From assembly GCA_035582835.1 (NCBI GenBank), contig JAYKAV010003096.1, forward strand, positions 379,683 to 443,682: a DNA stretch of 64,000 bases, read 5' to 3'. The notes under the pieces were generated by a model. The model saw nothing but the letters and a program-made list of their open reading frames with translations. It had not been told where the DNA came from and ran no database searches. The stretch's first letter is position 1. Each line of letters starts with the position of its first letter. Position numbers and translations under genes: made by a program. This stretch comes from Phoebastria nigripes. Lineage: Eukaryota; Chordata; Aves; Procellariiformes; Diomedeidae. Of the stretch, positions 12,637-22,827 are shown one piece after another.

Positions 12637-14126
12637 TGCCAAACTCAGGCTCTTCCGCTGCAGCAATTCCTTCCGCTCTCCACGGAAGAAGGAATTTCCT
12701 TTGGCAAGGAAAGTCTCTTCCACTCTGCTCAGATCAGGCGTTTCAGTACATTTGCATCTGTGGGACCCAGGACGCAAGTTTCCATTTGGATAAACTGTGT
12801 GCATTTCAAACGGTGCAAAATCTTCATCCTCAGTCTCCAAACTGTTGCATTTCTCATAAACCTGAGACTCCCCTGGATATCTTTTCTTGTCTAGGAGAAA
12901 CCCAGGCTGTTCTACACTTTGTTAGTAGTCCNTGTTGTTGAAAGTAAAAGTATTATTCTCGTGAAACTGAGACTGCTCACAGAAACAAGCTTCAGCATGC
13001 ACCTCGGGGAGAGAGACTGCAACTCACCCAGAAGACAGCTCCCAACACCTAACCTCAGCGCCTGCTTTGATTCACGCTGACGATGGAAAGCAACGGAAAG
13101 CACTGGCAGAGGAAAACCTTACCAACGCCACGAGAAAGGTACAATCGACAACTTCTCCCTCACACTCAAAATTTCTTCTTTTCCTGTTCTGTTGCAAATA
13201 GGGGGTTAACACAAGCTGAAATGCTCATGTAACATGTAATGTTTTTTTCTTATCACTTTAACACAACAGATCATTTTTCAATGGCTATCTAATACAGTAA
13301 TATTAGATAACATCAGTAATATAGATTTGCTATAGTAAAAGCATTTTAAATTGAATTAAACACAGTAACATGAGAACAGCACATTTTGAAACAGAAATTT
13401 CTAATCCCCTGTCTGTTGAGGAGCAACTCCTGTTTCCAAGCCAAAGAGAAGTGAGTCCATTTTACCATGAGGCCAACCCAAAACACTGGGTTTTGCGTAT
13501 GTTCAAAATAACGCCAGGCCCTCAGTACCGGGGTGGGGGGGTGGTGGTGCAAAAAAAAATATTGTCTGCCATTCTCCCTCCCTCCCTTTTACCTTACGGT
13601 TAATGTTGCTCAGTGGCTGCACGCAACCGAAACACCCACCCACAGTGCCACGCTGCTTCAATAAAATAACACACACGTCTACTCCTTACCCGACCGGGAC
13701 AGACTCCTTTCACCCTGAACAGCTTAGACTCACCTAACTGATGGTGCTGAGCGGCTTCAAACAATGAAAAGGCACGTTAACTTCAACAGCAAAACGCGCC
13801 AAAAGAAATTCACAGCTCTACTGTGTGCTGAAGTTTCCTTGACAAATAGGACAAAAGCAATGAAAATGTATGTTAAGGAGTATTACTTGCCCATTCATTT
13901 TGAGCACGTAAGCTTTTACCTGCAACATGCAGTCTCACAGGGGACTAAAAAGTGCCAAACAACCCCATGGACTGCACTTGCGTAAATGCCACGGCCACCC
14001 GGATGTGCACAGTGCACGAGGTCTGTCCGGAGACAGCGTTACTGCACAGTAACAGATCTCAGGAGTTTTAACACTTAGGCGAGGTCTGAAATCCATGAGG
14101 ATTTCTCTGAATGCAGAATCAGATGA
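12637..14126 (-). other. Four exon-like segments that join in one frame
   Basis: In minus-strand order: 14126-14043 (84 nt, acceptor ATTTCATCATGCAG, donor TGTGCA|GTAACG); 13188-13123 (66 nt, donor GCGTTG|GTAAGG); 13076-13028 (49 nt, donor CTTCTGG|GTGAGT); and 12872-12637 (236 nt, donor TTGGCA|GTAAGC). The reading phases at the three joins agree, giving about 145 codons without a stop. The last segment is rich in charged residues (SLETEDEDFAPFEMH, EETFLAKGNSFFRGERKEL). The gap between the second and third segments would be a 46-nt intron, shorter than almost all vertebrate introns. Neighbouring segments on either side do not join in phase. Some choice of splice site was involved, so this is a candidate only. 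Confidence 0.25.
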
Positions 14127-17100
14127 CTGCATGATGAAATATTTTTTGTGTGTTACAAAAGAAAAAAGTTCTAAAAAAATATTCTGTACAGGTCTCCAAA
14201 TATTACAGCAGGTAGAAGGTTTGCTGTGCGCTTTAACATCTGATCCCCCTCCCAACCAAAGGCACTACTCAGCTTGCTCCAATGCAGTTGCCAGGTTTCA
14301 CCTTCATAAGCAGAGAAACTATGCAGGTGAACTGCAAGCAACATACTGTGAACCATCTAAACATCATGCAACCAAAAAAGTGTTGGACCAACAGTGAAGT
14401 CCCCACTCCCAGCTCAGGAAAGTTTAAGATACCAGCTGCAGTGGCCCAACAGCCTTTGTACCATCAGAAGACTTCTTAGGTTGCCCTAAGGGCCCTCTCA
14501 ACCCTCTTCTCCTTCCCTCCAGGATGCAGTCTTAAAAAAAAAATCCTATCCCAAACATGAAATTAATACATTAGCTTCAAAACCAAATTAACCCAACAAG
14601 GATAAGGTATTAGCAAGAATACATTTTTGATTTAAAAGCTCACTCCCAAGTTCAAGCAAAACTACACACTGATTTATGACCACTGAAAACATCAGTCTTT
14701 AAGTCGCACATGACTTGACAGGAGCTGCTGCAGGTTATGCTGAATACAGCCACGTGCTGCTGTCAACTTACACACTGAACCGTCTGTGAAGAAAGGCCAC
14801 CGTAACCCGATAACTGCGAGCGGAAAGGCAAGCCGCACGATCCTAGCTATAGAGCATTTGACAAACACGCACCCCGCCACAAGCAGGAAATTAAAAACCA
14901 CAGCTAAATAAAACAAAGACTGAGAGTTGCAAGCAGTGCAATAAGCCAATTTGTAAAAACAGCAATGCCAAGAAGTGTCATCATTCTTAGTAATCAAAAA
15001 ATATCTGAAAAAAAAAGAAAAGTCAAGGCTTTAAGTCATTCCTGTTTTGTTATATTGGTTTTTGTTTGATGACTGGAAGTAGAAAAGTGTAAATTAAGAT
15101 ACTTGTTTTTACTGCTTAAGGTACCCCTTAAGGCACCATTTACTCAGAAGTAATCAGAAAAAAAAAAAAAAAAAAAAAAGAAGGATTTCAGGTTTTGTTT
15201 TGTTGTTGTTGTTTTTTAATCTGAAGTTACTTAACTCCCATTTCCCATCTTAAAGCCATGCCTCCCACAGCTTTCTGTGTGCCCCAACCGAAAGCCAAGT
15301 GGCACCTCCCAGAAAGCCATCAGAAGTCCATTAGAGCTTCACGCAGCCGAGGGGTCCCTACTTCCCATGGAAGGGGAAAGACATTGAAAAAACATTATCA
15401 GCAAATGGGGGAGTGGGCAAATCAAAATTAACGTCTCATACTACTGTGAAACAAATTTTCGAAGAGCACGGCAGACGCAGCCATGCAATAACCTATTCCT
15501 AACACTGCAGGAGTCCGGTGCCTTTGCTGCCGATCTCGTGGACGCGGCACTGCGTGGAAGGGGCCATCCCACCGCTCTGAGCAGCTTGGAAGCTGTGCCA
15601 AAGCCCTACGGACATTGAAATGGCCACAGATCGATTTTACACATACATTTAGGAAAGCCACAAAACAGGTTCAAGACTTCTCGGGGCGGGAGGGAAGCGT
15701 GTAGGAAGATGGCAGCTTGAAATCAGCAAATTATTAATTGGGAGCTGCTACAAAAAGCATCCAGAAACCCCACATTGGTGCAACCACAATTGTCCACACT
15801 GAGTCTGAGCGCTCACTCCTCTCCCATGCTGCTGGAGAGATTTCTTTTTTTCAGAAAAAAACCCCACAGATATGAGTCTCTGGGTTATGCTTCTGGCTCT
15901 GCTAAATAGCCACAAAGATGAAAAGGCTCTGAACTAGGGCAGATTGGACAAACGCACTCAGTTGTTTTCAAGTCAGTGATTCTCTTCCTCACAAGCGATT
16001 CTGCTTTCACAAGTAGGACTCTCTGGAGAGGAGACATATGCTGCCTGGAGTTATGAGCTCGTATCTTTAAAGAATATTTTTGTTTAATGCATAATGGGCC
16101 TTGAACTCTATCTCACTTTAAATAAATTTAAAAGGAATGCCTTTTCCTTCATAACACCTTTCCAAATCCATATTATGTATTTTGAAGATCATGAAATAGA
16201 AGGCTTGTTATATAGAAGACAATGTTATCACATCAATTAACACATTTATATAAATCAGTGCGTATGTATCAATTATACGCATGTATATATACCATCACTG
16301 TCCTAAAACAAAAATATATTCCATTAGTTTACATGAACAGCGAGTAACAGCACATTCAGTAAACACACCATCTACCAAAAAATGGTGAGAAAAATTAAAA
16401 ATGGTATAAAGAGGACCTGAATTTATTTGGAGATGTTTCAGCTGGAAATACCTTTCTGTAAGCTTTATCCTCCCCTCTTTTAGGGTGGGAAAGAGTGACT
16501 GTAAATTGGCAGTTTCCTTAGATGGTGGGTTCCTGGTTTCCCATTACAAAACTGCCTTCCCTGCTTACTGGTGACCCATAGGAACTGCCTCTCCCTGCAC
16601 CGTAACAGGGACATTAATTTTGTGCACTGCACAGACTGCAGAAGAAAAGCCCAAGGTGGGCACCAAATACAGATGAACAGCCCTAAAACAGCCCATGTAT
16701 GAAACGAAGCTGAGGCAGGGGAACAGGGGCTCCCCATCACGTTTGGGGAGCACACCCATCCCTCTGCCCGTCTCAGGAACCGCCGCACGCAACCCACTCC
16801 ACGGTCCACGGTCCGGAGAGGCACCGGCCAGCTCCTGGTAGTCACGGCACATGGCAGTGCACGGCACTCCCCAGCACCTTTCACCCTTCATTTCTAGCTT
16901 AGGTCATTCCCTGAAATGATTTAAATACTGTAAGTATGAGATTTTCTCCTCGTGCCAAGTCACTTCAAGACATTAACAGCAAGGTGGGGTCTCAGGATGA
17001 CGAAGCTGGCAGCGGCTAAGCAGCACCGGTGCCGGCAGGGGAAGAGGAGTCTGCCGGCGTTTCCCACGCTCCAAGGCATTCACCACTAACAAAATATTCA

Positions 17101-18164
17101 TATTCTAGGAAATGAGAAACTGAGAACAAGAGCACATTATTATCCTGAACATATTATCCTACCTGTATGTTATTTAAAACAAAAAACCCCCAAAGTATGA
17201 CTTTGCTAAGTGACAAATGCCTCCATCAGCTTTGGCTGCATCTTTCAGTGTTTTACACCGACAGCTATTTTTGTTTTCCTTTCCTCCAGCCAGTGATGGA
17301 GAAACCAGCCCTGTTCATCTCTCATACATTGCCGTGCTGCCTTTCGCTGGCGCAACAGCATCCAGAGGCAATGCTGCAGTGATGGCCCCATCAAACCTGC
17401 AGTGCACATCAATGGCCTCCCCGAAAAATCAATTCTGGCCCACATTTCAACACGCCGAACGCCCAGCTAGTGGGAATTGTTCATCCTTTGTACACCACGT
17501 GCAAAGGAGCAGCTGAAAACACTTGACATTTGTCAATTCTCTTCCTCTAGATGAGATTTCCCCCTGCGCTGTGTACGGTTTTTCATTTGAATTGGAAATG
17601 CATCAAGGCAAAGCCAATCCCACCATTACTGAAGTGTTGTACAAGAAGGACTTCATCCAAACTGAAGCTTTTGGACAGGCTTTCAGCACAAAACCAGCAA
17701 GCTCACAGGTGAATGGACCTGCAGAACAGAAACATGTCTCAGCTGCAAGCTCTGCATCAACCCATACTCAAAACGGCGCATTCAACGCAACTTTGGCCAA
17801 CAGGAAAACCCCTTGATGTGCTGCTTCCCCAGGCACTGCTCTGCCACCGGGATCCCACAGGCAAAGCAAGCGGAAGCAAAGAACAACCCCAGTTTATGCA
17901 ACCCCTACCCTTTCCTAGCCATGAATCTTGTGTTTTGATCCCTCTTTGCTATATGTTAAGAAGTCACCGAGTAATGCAAGAGAAATCCTCGCTGCTTTAC
18001 CTCTAATTCCTCCTCAATACTCAAGACATGTACTTTGACAGTTCTCTGTGAACATATTGTTCTCAATCCACAGTTTAAAATTCATCTGTGCCCCTGCATC
18101 GTTGTCATCCTGTACTCCTGTCTGTGGCATACATGAGGTTTGACCTTTTCAGATTTACATTTAC
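14127..18164. other. Non-coding with a small CpG-enriched patch
   Basis: The stretch holds the A22 run at 15158-15179 and a CpG-enriched patch at 16741-17065, with about 10 CpGs in 130 bases and then 7 in 100. Elsewhere CpG is rare. An excellent acceptor near 15005 and a GTAAGT donor at 14771 bound a hydrophobic open frame that looks like translated intron. No gene is recognised. Confidence 0.6.
15158..15218. repeat. A22 run followed by G/T-only tract
   Basis: A run of 22 A at 15158-15179 is followed, after a short spacer, by a G/T-only stretch at about 15190-15216 (TTTTGTTTTGTTGTTGTT type). This is one of the few places where the keto-rich pattern lies on the + strand. Confidence 0.85.
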
Positions 18165-18294
18165 TGCATTCAGAGTCTTTGTGAGCTCTGTTACAGAGAA
18201 AAATGAAGCGAGAGGAATTTCTGGAACAGTGACCGGACTACTGATGTTTCCTAGGGCAAAACACACACTGCTTGTATTCCAGCTTCCTAATACC
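18165..18294 (-). other. Exon-like segment, 130 nt
   Basis: TTTTCTCTTGTTTACCAG is a strong minus-strand acceptor. A 43-codon open frame follows (containing NISSPVTVPEIPLASFF) and ends at AATGCA|GTAAAT, a fair donor. No family was recognised. Confidence 0.18.
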
Positions 18295-19394
18295 CTGGTA
18301 AACAAGAGAAAATTGAATGACAAAAGCAACCTAACTAGCTGGAATCTTCTGAAAGATGGAAGACAGACTTCCATGGCTGCCCACACAAAGTGAAGACGCT
18401 TCGGCAGTTAATGTTCAAGGGTAGCACAAGCAATGCTCCAAATGAAGAATGCAGCAGGAAAAAAAATGCAGACCAGCGATCGTATTTCCAAGTGGAGAAA
18501 AGCCAGACACTTACTTCCAAAAGTGTCCCACTATGTGTCCAGCCTCACGTTTCTTCTNTTCCTTTGTGCTGCAGATGCCGTCTTTATTTTCATGGTGTAC
18601 TTAATTTATACAGATACCTTCCATCCAGCTGCCTCAGTACCACACTGAGTTACAGTGTGTTCCCAGGCTGTGGGAACCCTCAGCCTGGAGCAGACCCTTC
18701 TCTCCACCGCCAGCCCCAAGAAGGAGGCATGCACGTTTTTCCTAAAGCATTGACCACTTGTAATACATGCTTAGACCCCAAAACACTGGATTTACCAGCG
18801 CTCCCACCCTACGTGACCATATCGGTACACTTGCACAGGAGTGCAGAACCGGGCTCTTGGATAAGGATGATCAGCTCCTGGATAACAATGATCCTTCTTA
18901 GATGCGCAGTATCTGTGGGCTGGGCTATTCAGAGTATCACCAAAATCAGGCCTCCTCAGTCCTAAATGCTCTTCAGTGCTATAAAGCACCCACATCCAAA
19001 AGTGCTACCAAGAACACAATATTAGTGCTGATGATGTCTTCTGTTTTAAGTTCGAGCATGAAGAAGTTTTCGTGGGGTGGGGGGGGTGGTGAACCTTCTT
19101 GGTCAGTCATCTCACTAATTGCAAGTTAACCCTTTTTATATACTTTATTTTATAACATGTTGATCATTGAAAATAAAGAGCACGAAGAGGGAGAGATGAG
19201 CTAAGTTCAAGGAATGGCAGCATCCCCCAAGCATCTTCTCCACCCCAGACCTGCCACCTCACTTGTAGCTTGCCACCCTGCAAATCATCAGCCACCTACA
19301 AAATGCTCAGCCTCAAAATAATTCTCCCTCAAAACAAATTCATCTGCAATGTATAATGAATTGGTGAGATTTAAAATATTTTACGTTGCATAGA

Positions 19395-19470
19395 AATCAT
19401 AGAATCATTAAGGTTGGAAAGGACCTCCAAGATCATCGAGTCCAACCGTCAACCCAACACCTCCATGCCC
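19395..19470 (-). mobile_element. CR1 LINE, truncated 3' tail
   Basis: Read on the minus strand, this stretch ends with the characteristic avian CR1 3' terminus: GGTTGGACTCGATGATCTTG, then AGGTCCTTTCCAACC, then AATGATTCTATGAT. Only about 75 bases remain, against several kilobases for a full CR1. CR1 copies are normally 5'-truncated by incomplete reverse transcription, so this is a dead insertion with no coding capacity. The terminal ATTCTATG-like repeat shows the true 3' end is retained. This wording of the tail is familiar from bird genomes and is the main evidence for the host group. The 5' truncation point directly abuts a perfect hairpin at 19472-19502. Confidence 0.85.
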
Positions 19471-19471
19471 A

Positions 19472-19502
19472 GGTGGAAATATCACCTGTTGATATTTCCA
19501 CC
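19472..19502. repeat. Perfect 13-bp inverted repeat, 5-nt loop
   Basis: GGTGGAAATATCA at 19472-19484 is followed by the loop CCTGT at 19485-19489 and the exact reverse complement TGATATTTCCACC at 19490-19502. It begins one base after the recognisable CR1 tail. It may be a fold-back created at the retrotransposon 5' junction, or an unrelated cruciform-prone sequence. The stem is too short for a typical microRNA precursor. Confidence 0.9.
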
Positions 19503-19833
19503 ACTGTACACTGGACAGACAGGAAAGACACAGATGTGCACGTACAACACTTAAAAATCAGAAGCACTTGCCTCTCGTTTTAGCAATTTTTTCCTAAACT
19601 ACTACTACCATGCACAGTCTATCCATCTTGTCCTCCATCAATAAAATCTATTGATCAGTGTCAGCCATGAATATCCAGCAAAAAGGTAAAGAGAGCAATA
19701 AGAAACCAATAGCTGACTGCGAAGGAGACAGTTCACGGGACATAGGACATAGGGAATTACTGTGAGATGGGAGACAAGCAGCAAAAGACTCTAGGAAAGG
19801 TGCAAAGAAGTAGGAAAATAGGACACAGCAAAT

Positions 19834-19945
19834 AAAAAAAAAAAAAAAAAAAAAAAACACACACCAAAAAAACCAAACAAAAAACCCAAAAAAACAACAA
19901 ACCACAAAACACACCACCAAAAACAACCAAAACCAAAACAACACC
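19834..19945 (+). repeat. 112-nt A/C-only tract
   Basis: The whole stretch contains only A and C. It starts with about 24 A and then becomes an irregular mix such as ACACACACC, AAACCAAAC and CCACCAAAAAC with no fixed period. On the minus strand it is a G/T-only, pyrimidine-rich tract. Predicted poly-Phe/Trp/Val translations across it are artefacts of composition. Confidence 0.9.
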
Positions 19946-20662
19946 TTGATAGTCCTGCTTGGGGCTAAAAGCCAGCTTGCTTTTAGCATTTCTTTGAAAG
20001 CTCTACCTGTGAAAGGGAGAGTTTACAATATCCATAAGCTTTTGAGCAAAGTAGCTACAGACATGAGAACCATCAGCAGAGGTTTGCCACGCCAGAGGGG
20101 CGATGACCCAAGTACCAGTTACTACTACAGTCCCCTGCCCTTCCAAAACCAAGCATCAAGACAGGGTCTGGGTGTTTTTCTGGCAGCTCGAGACATGCTG
20201 TACACACAGTTGTTGCAGCTTGAGTGCCACGTCCTGAAAAAAAACACCTGAGGAAGCAGAAGCAGCACCTTTAAGTCTTTAAAGTATGGCTGATTTTTTT
20301 GCCCCAAGAAATTAAAAGTTGTAGTGCACCAAGAAGAAAACAAATTATCAATGGGCTACAAGGTTATTTCACTCATTCTTAAATTGTGGTTACCACCACA
20401 AAGCCGATGTTCAATCATCTCTGGCTAACTGGAGCTCCAAAGATATGTGTAGGAAGAAGCTTGTGTGTGTAGGCTACTCATGAACCCCTAATCAGAAGGC
20501 CCCAAGCAGGCTGTCCCACAGCAGCTGGCCGGGTGTCACTGCCGGGGAGGTGACACCTCAGCCCTGCAGGGCAGCACAGCTCAGCTCTCGCAGACAGTGG
20601 CTAAGGACAACACAAGATGCTCTCCACAAGCAAGGGAAACCCATTCTGGTATGCCTACAAAG

Positions 20663-20760
20663 AAAAAAAACCAAAAACACAACAAAAAAAACACCAAAAA
20701 AAAACCCAAAACAAAACAAAAAAACCCCACCAAACAAAAAAAACCACACACACNAAACAC
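20663..20760 (+). repeat. 98-nt A/C-only tract with one N
   Basis: The tract has the same irregular A-with-CC style as the one 700 bases upstream, with one ambiguous base at 20754. Like the others it has no clear repeat unit and lies with the A-rich side on the + strand. Confidence 0.88.
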
Positions 20761-21797
20761 TTGGTCTACATCACCCTAGACTTAAACACCTAGAAGAAGT
20801 ATTTGCAAGAGTTAAAAACCACCCAAAAAAATATTTGTTCACCTTCCCTCTGGTTGAGGACATCTCTCATGTTGCAATGTATATGGCCTGGAANGAAGCT
20901 GTTGACTCTTAGGCGCAGGCCTTGAGATCACACAGAAAACAGCTTAATATAAAGCTGCCGAGATTTCCAGAAGTTACAGAGCCGTAAGTTTTCTACAGAA
21001 AGTCTGCACAGTTTGTGTTGTAATGTAAATTTGGAATCATAATTCATGTTTTTTTCATAATGCCTTGGGAAAACACCCGTCCCCAAGAGACTCAGGACAA
21101 AACCAGTTACAGAGTATTAGGAACGCCACATGCATGCCCACTTTTTGCTAAGTACTTTGAAAAACAAAAGTCACCAAATAGCAAGTACACAGTTCTGTAC
21201 CTCATTTGATATTTAAAAATTATATAGGTGACTGAATAGTTCCAGCTATTTGAATGATTCACCCAGATGCTTTGAGTGAGCTTTAGAAGAGAGGGGGTTT
21301 TGGGGTAGGTTTTTTGGTTTGGTTTTGTTTAAGTGCTACCTGTTGGAAACACAAGGAACAGCAGAGCAGAGAAAGTTTAAATCACACAAACTCAGATTTC
21401 ACCCAAAGGAGTAAACAACAATGCAAATACTTTGACCTGAAGCCCATAACAAGCCCTGAGACACATGTGCTGTCAGACATCAGGTCAGGACCCGAAGTGA
21501 TGTTTGCAAGAAGACGAATGTATTAGAAGTGTGAATACATTCCCAGTTGCCAGCGAGTCAGAAGGAATAGCTTCTGCATCCCAGTCACAGGCAGAAGCAA
21601 AACCAAAAGAAGAGCCAGTAAAACGCAGTTCAGACCATGAGCAAGCATCACTAGCAGATGACATGGTGGGTTCTCCAGGCGCTTGCTGTCCTCAGAAAGG
21701 GCCTGCCAGCCTGGTCTCTTCTTGGTTCACTTCATTTTCACTGAAACAAATCACAGCCATTCATGGGTAGGAGCAGCTTCAGAGAGCTAACTCCTAC

Positions 21798-22060
21798 CTC
21801 AGTGCCATAAATTCGAAGTCTGTCTGCAGCTGCACCCTGGAGCCACGGGAGAAGACCTGAAACCTGGAGCCACGGGCAGCTTTAGTGAGGTAGAAAGTTG
21901 AACTGCTGCAATTGAAATCCTTTAGTAGCAACTCGGGATCAACAAAAGACAGAAAAAAATTGCAGTTTCCTTTTCTGTAACCGTCGATGGGAGCTGTGAC
22001 CACGCGGGCACCTCCACGCCCAAGAGTGCTGGAAGCGAGCAGCCCTGCATTTTGCCTGAG
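21798..22060 (-). other. 263-nt open segment with good acceptor and donor
   Basis: On the minus strand CCCTCCCTGCTTAG is a strong acceptor and GCACTGAG|GTAGGA a strong donor. The frame between them stays open for 87 codons, including NCNFFLSFVDPELLLKDF. An exact 14-bp direct repeat in the same frame duplicates RGSR. This is longer than the average vertebrate exon, so an open frame here is more informative than in the short segments, but I recognise no domain. Confidence 0.25.
21836..21876. repeat. Exact 14-bp direct repeat
   Basis: CCTGGAGCCACGGG occurs at 21836-21849 and again at 21863-21876, a 27-base period that is a multiple of three. It lies inside the exon-like segment at 21798-22060 and would repeat the residues RGSR in that frame. 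Confidence 0.9.
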
Positions 22061-22752
22061 CTAAGCAGGGAGGGACAAAGCAAAGAAACACCAGGAGGAG
22101 GGCACATGAATGGGGGTCTTCAGAACAGGGCTCCTCCACAAGCCTCGCACACAACTCCATCCAGACTCACTTCTTCCTCTGCAGGGTGCACCGAAGCACG
22201 AATACACAGCAGACAGGGTAAATATTGCAAGTCAGTTTGGGTTTCGGTCTGCTGGGGGAGAAGTGGAAAGAGAGGGTTCTTCAGGCATAGCTTTGGTGGC
22301 TCTCAGAGGTGGGGAGCTCAGCCAGCCCTCGCCTCGGGGAAGGGCAGTCAATCTGCTCCTGCTACACTGGCAACACCTTATGCCGGGTTCCCTAAACACA
22401 CATCAAATGATTAATAAAACCACGTAAGGCAAAGCTATTTTTACTCCTGCGGACACCATTAGAAAAGCAAGCCATCCCTTGCAATACGGTGGTTTTTATT
22501 ATGCACGTAAAATTATTATCTGTCCTCGGAAGTAGATACTATATATAAAGTCATCAAAAAGGACTTTGAACATGCAGTTTAGAAACACACAGATCAATGG
22601 GGCTCTTGTTTACCTGCAGTTTAGGAATCTTGCCTCTTAAGGAGGCATTGCACTAATCTGGTGCTGGTATTATTCGGCTGAGCTTTTATGTACGTACTGC
22701 CTGGCAGCACCCAGCAGCAGCTCCTCTGCACAGAATAACGCACACTTGCTAC

Positions 22753-22827
22753 ATGAGACTGTGCTGCTGCACATATATAGATGCATGTGCATGAGATGGT
22801 GCTGCTGCAATATATACATGCTTGTGC
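22753..22827. repeat. Two-copy imperfect tandem duplication, period ~38
   Basis: Unit 1 (22753-22790) and unit 2 (22791-22827) both run ATGAGA, then GTGCTGCTGCA, then ATATA, then a GCATGTGC-like end. They differ at several substitutions and one single-base gap. The end of one unit touches the start of the next, so this is a local tandem duplication that has since diverged. Confidence 0.8.

Noticed and set aside
14772..15005. Exon with excellent acceptor (CTTTTTTTTTCAG type) and GTAAGT donor
   Set aside because: The frame between is hydrophobic and T-driven, like translated intron. An alternative 12-nt exon at 14772-14783 is equally possible, so nothing can be chosen.
16259..16281. Short inverted repeat TGCGTAT...ATACGCA
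   Set aside because: Seven-base arms in AT-rich DNA are expected by chance.
18390..18965. 191-codon + strand open frame
   Set aside because: Contains an N, is Cys/Pro/Ser-rich with no domain, and overlaps nothing gene-like.
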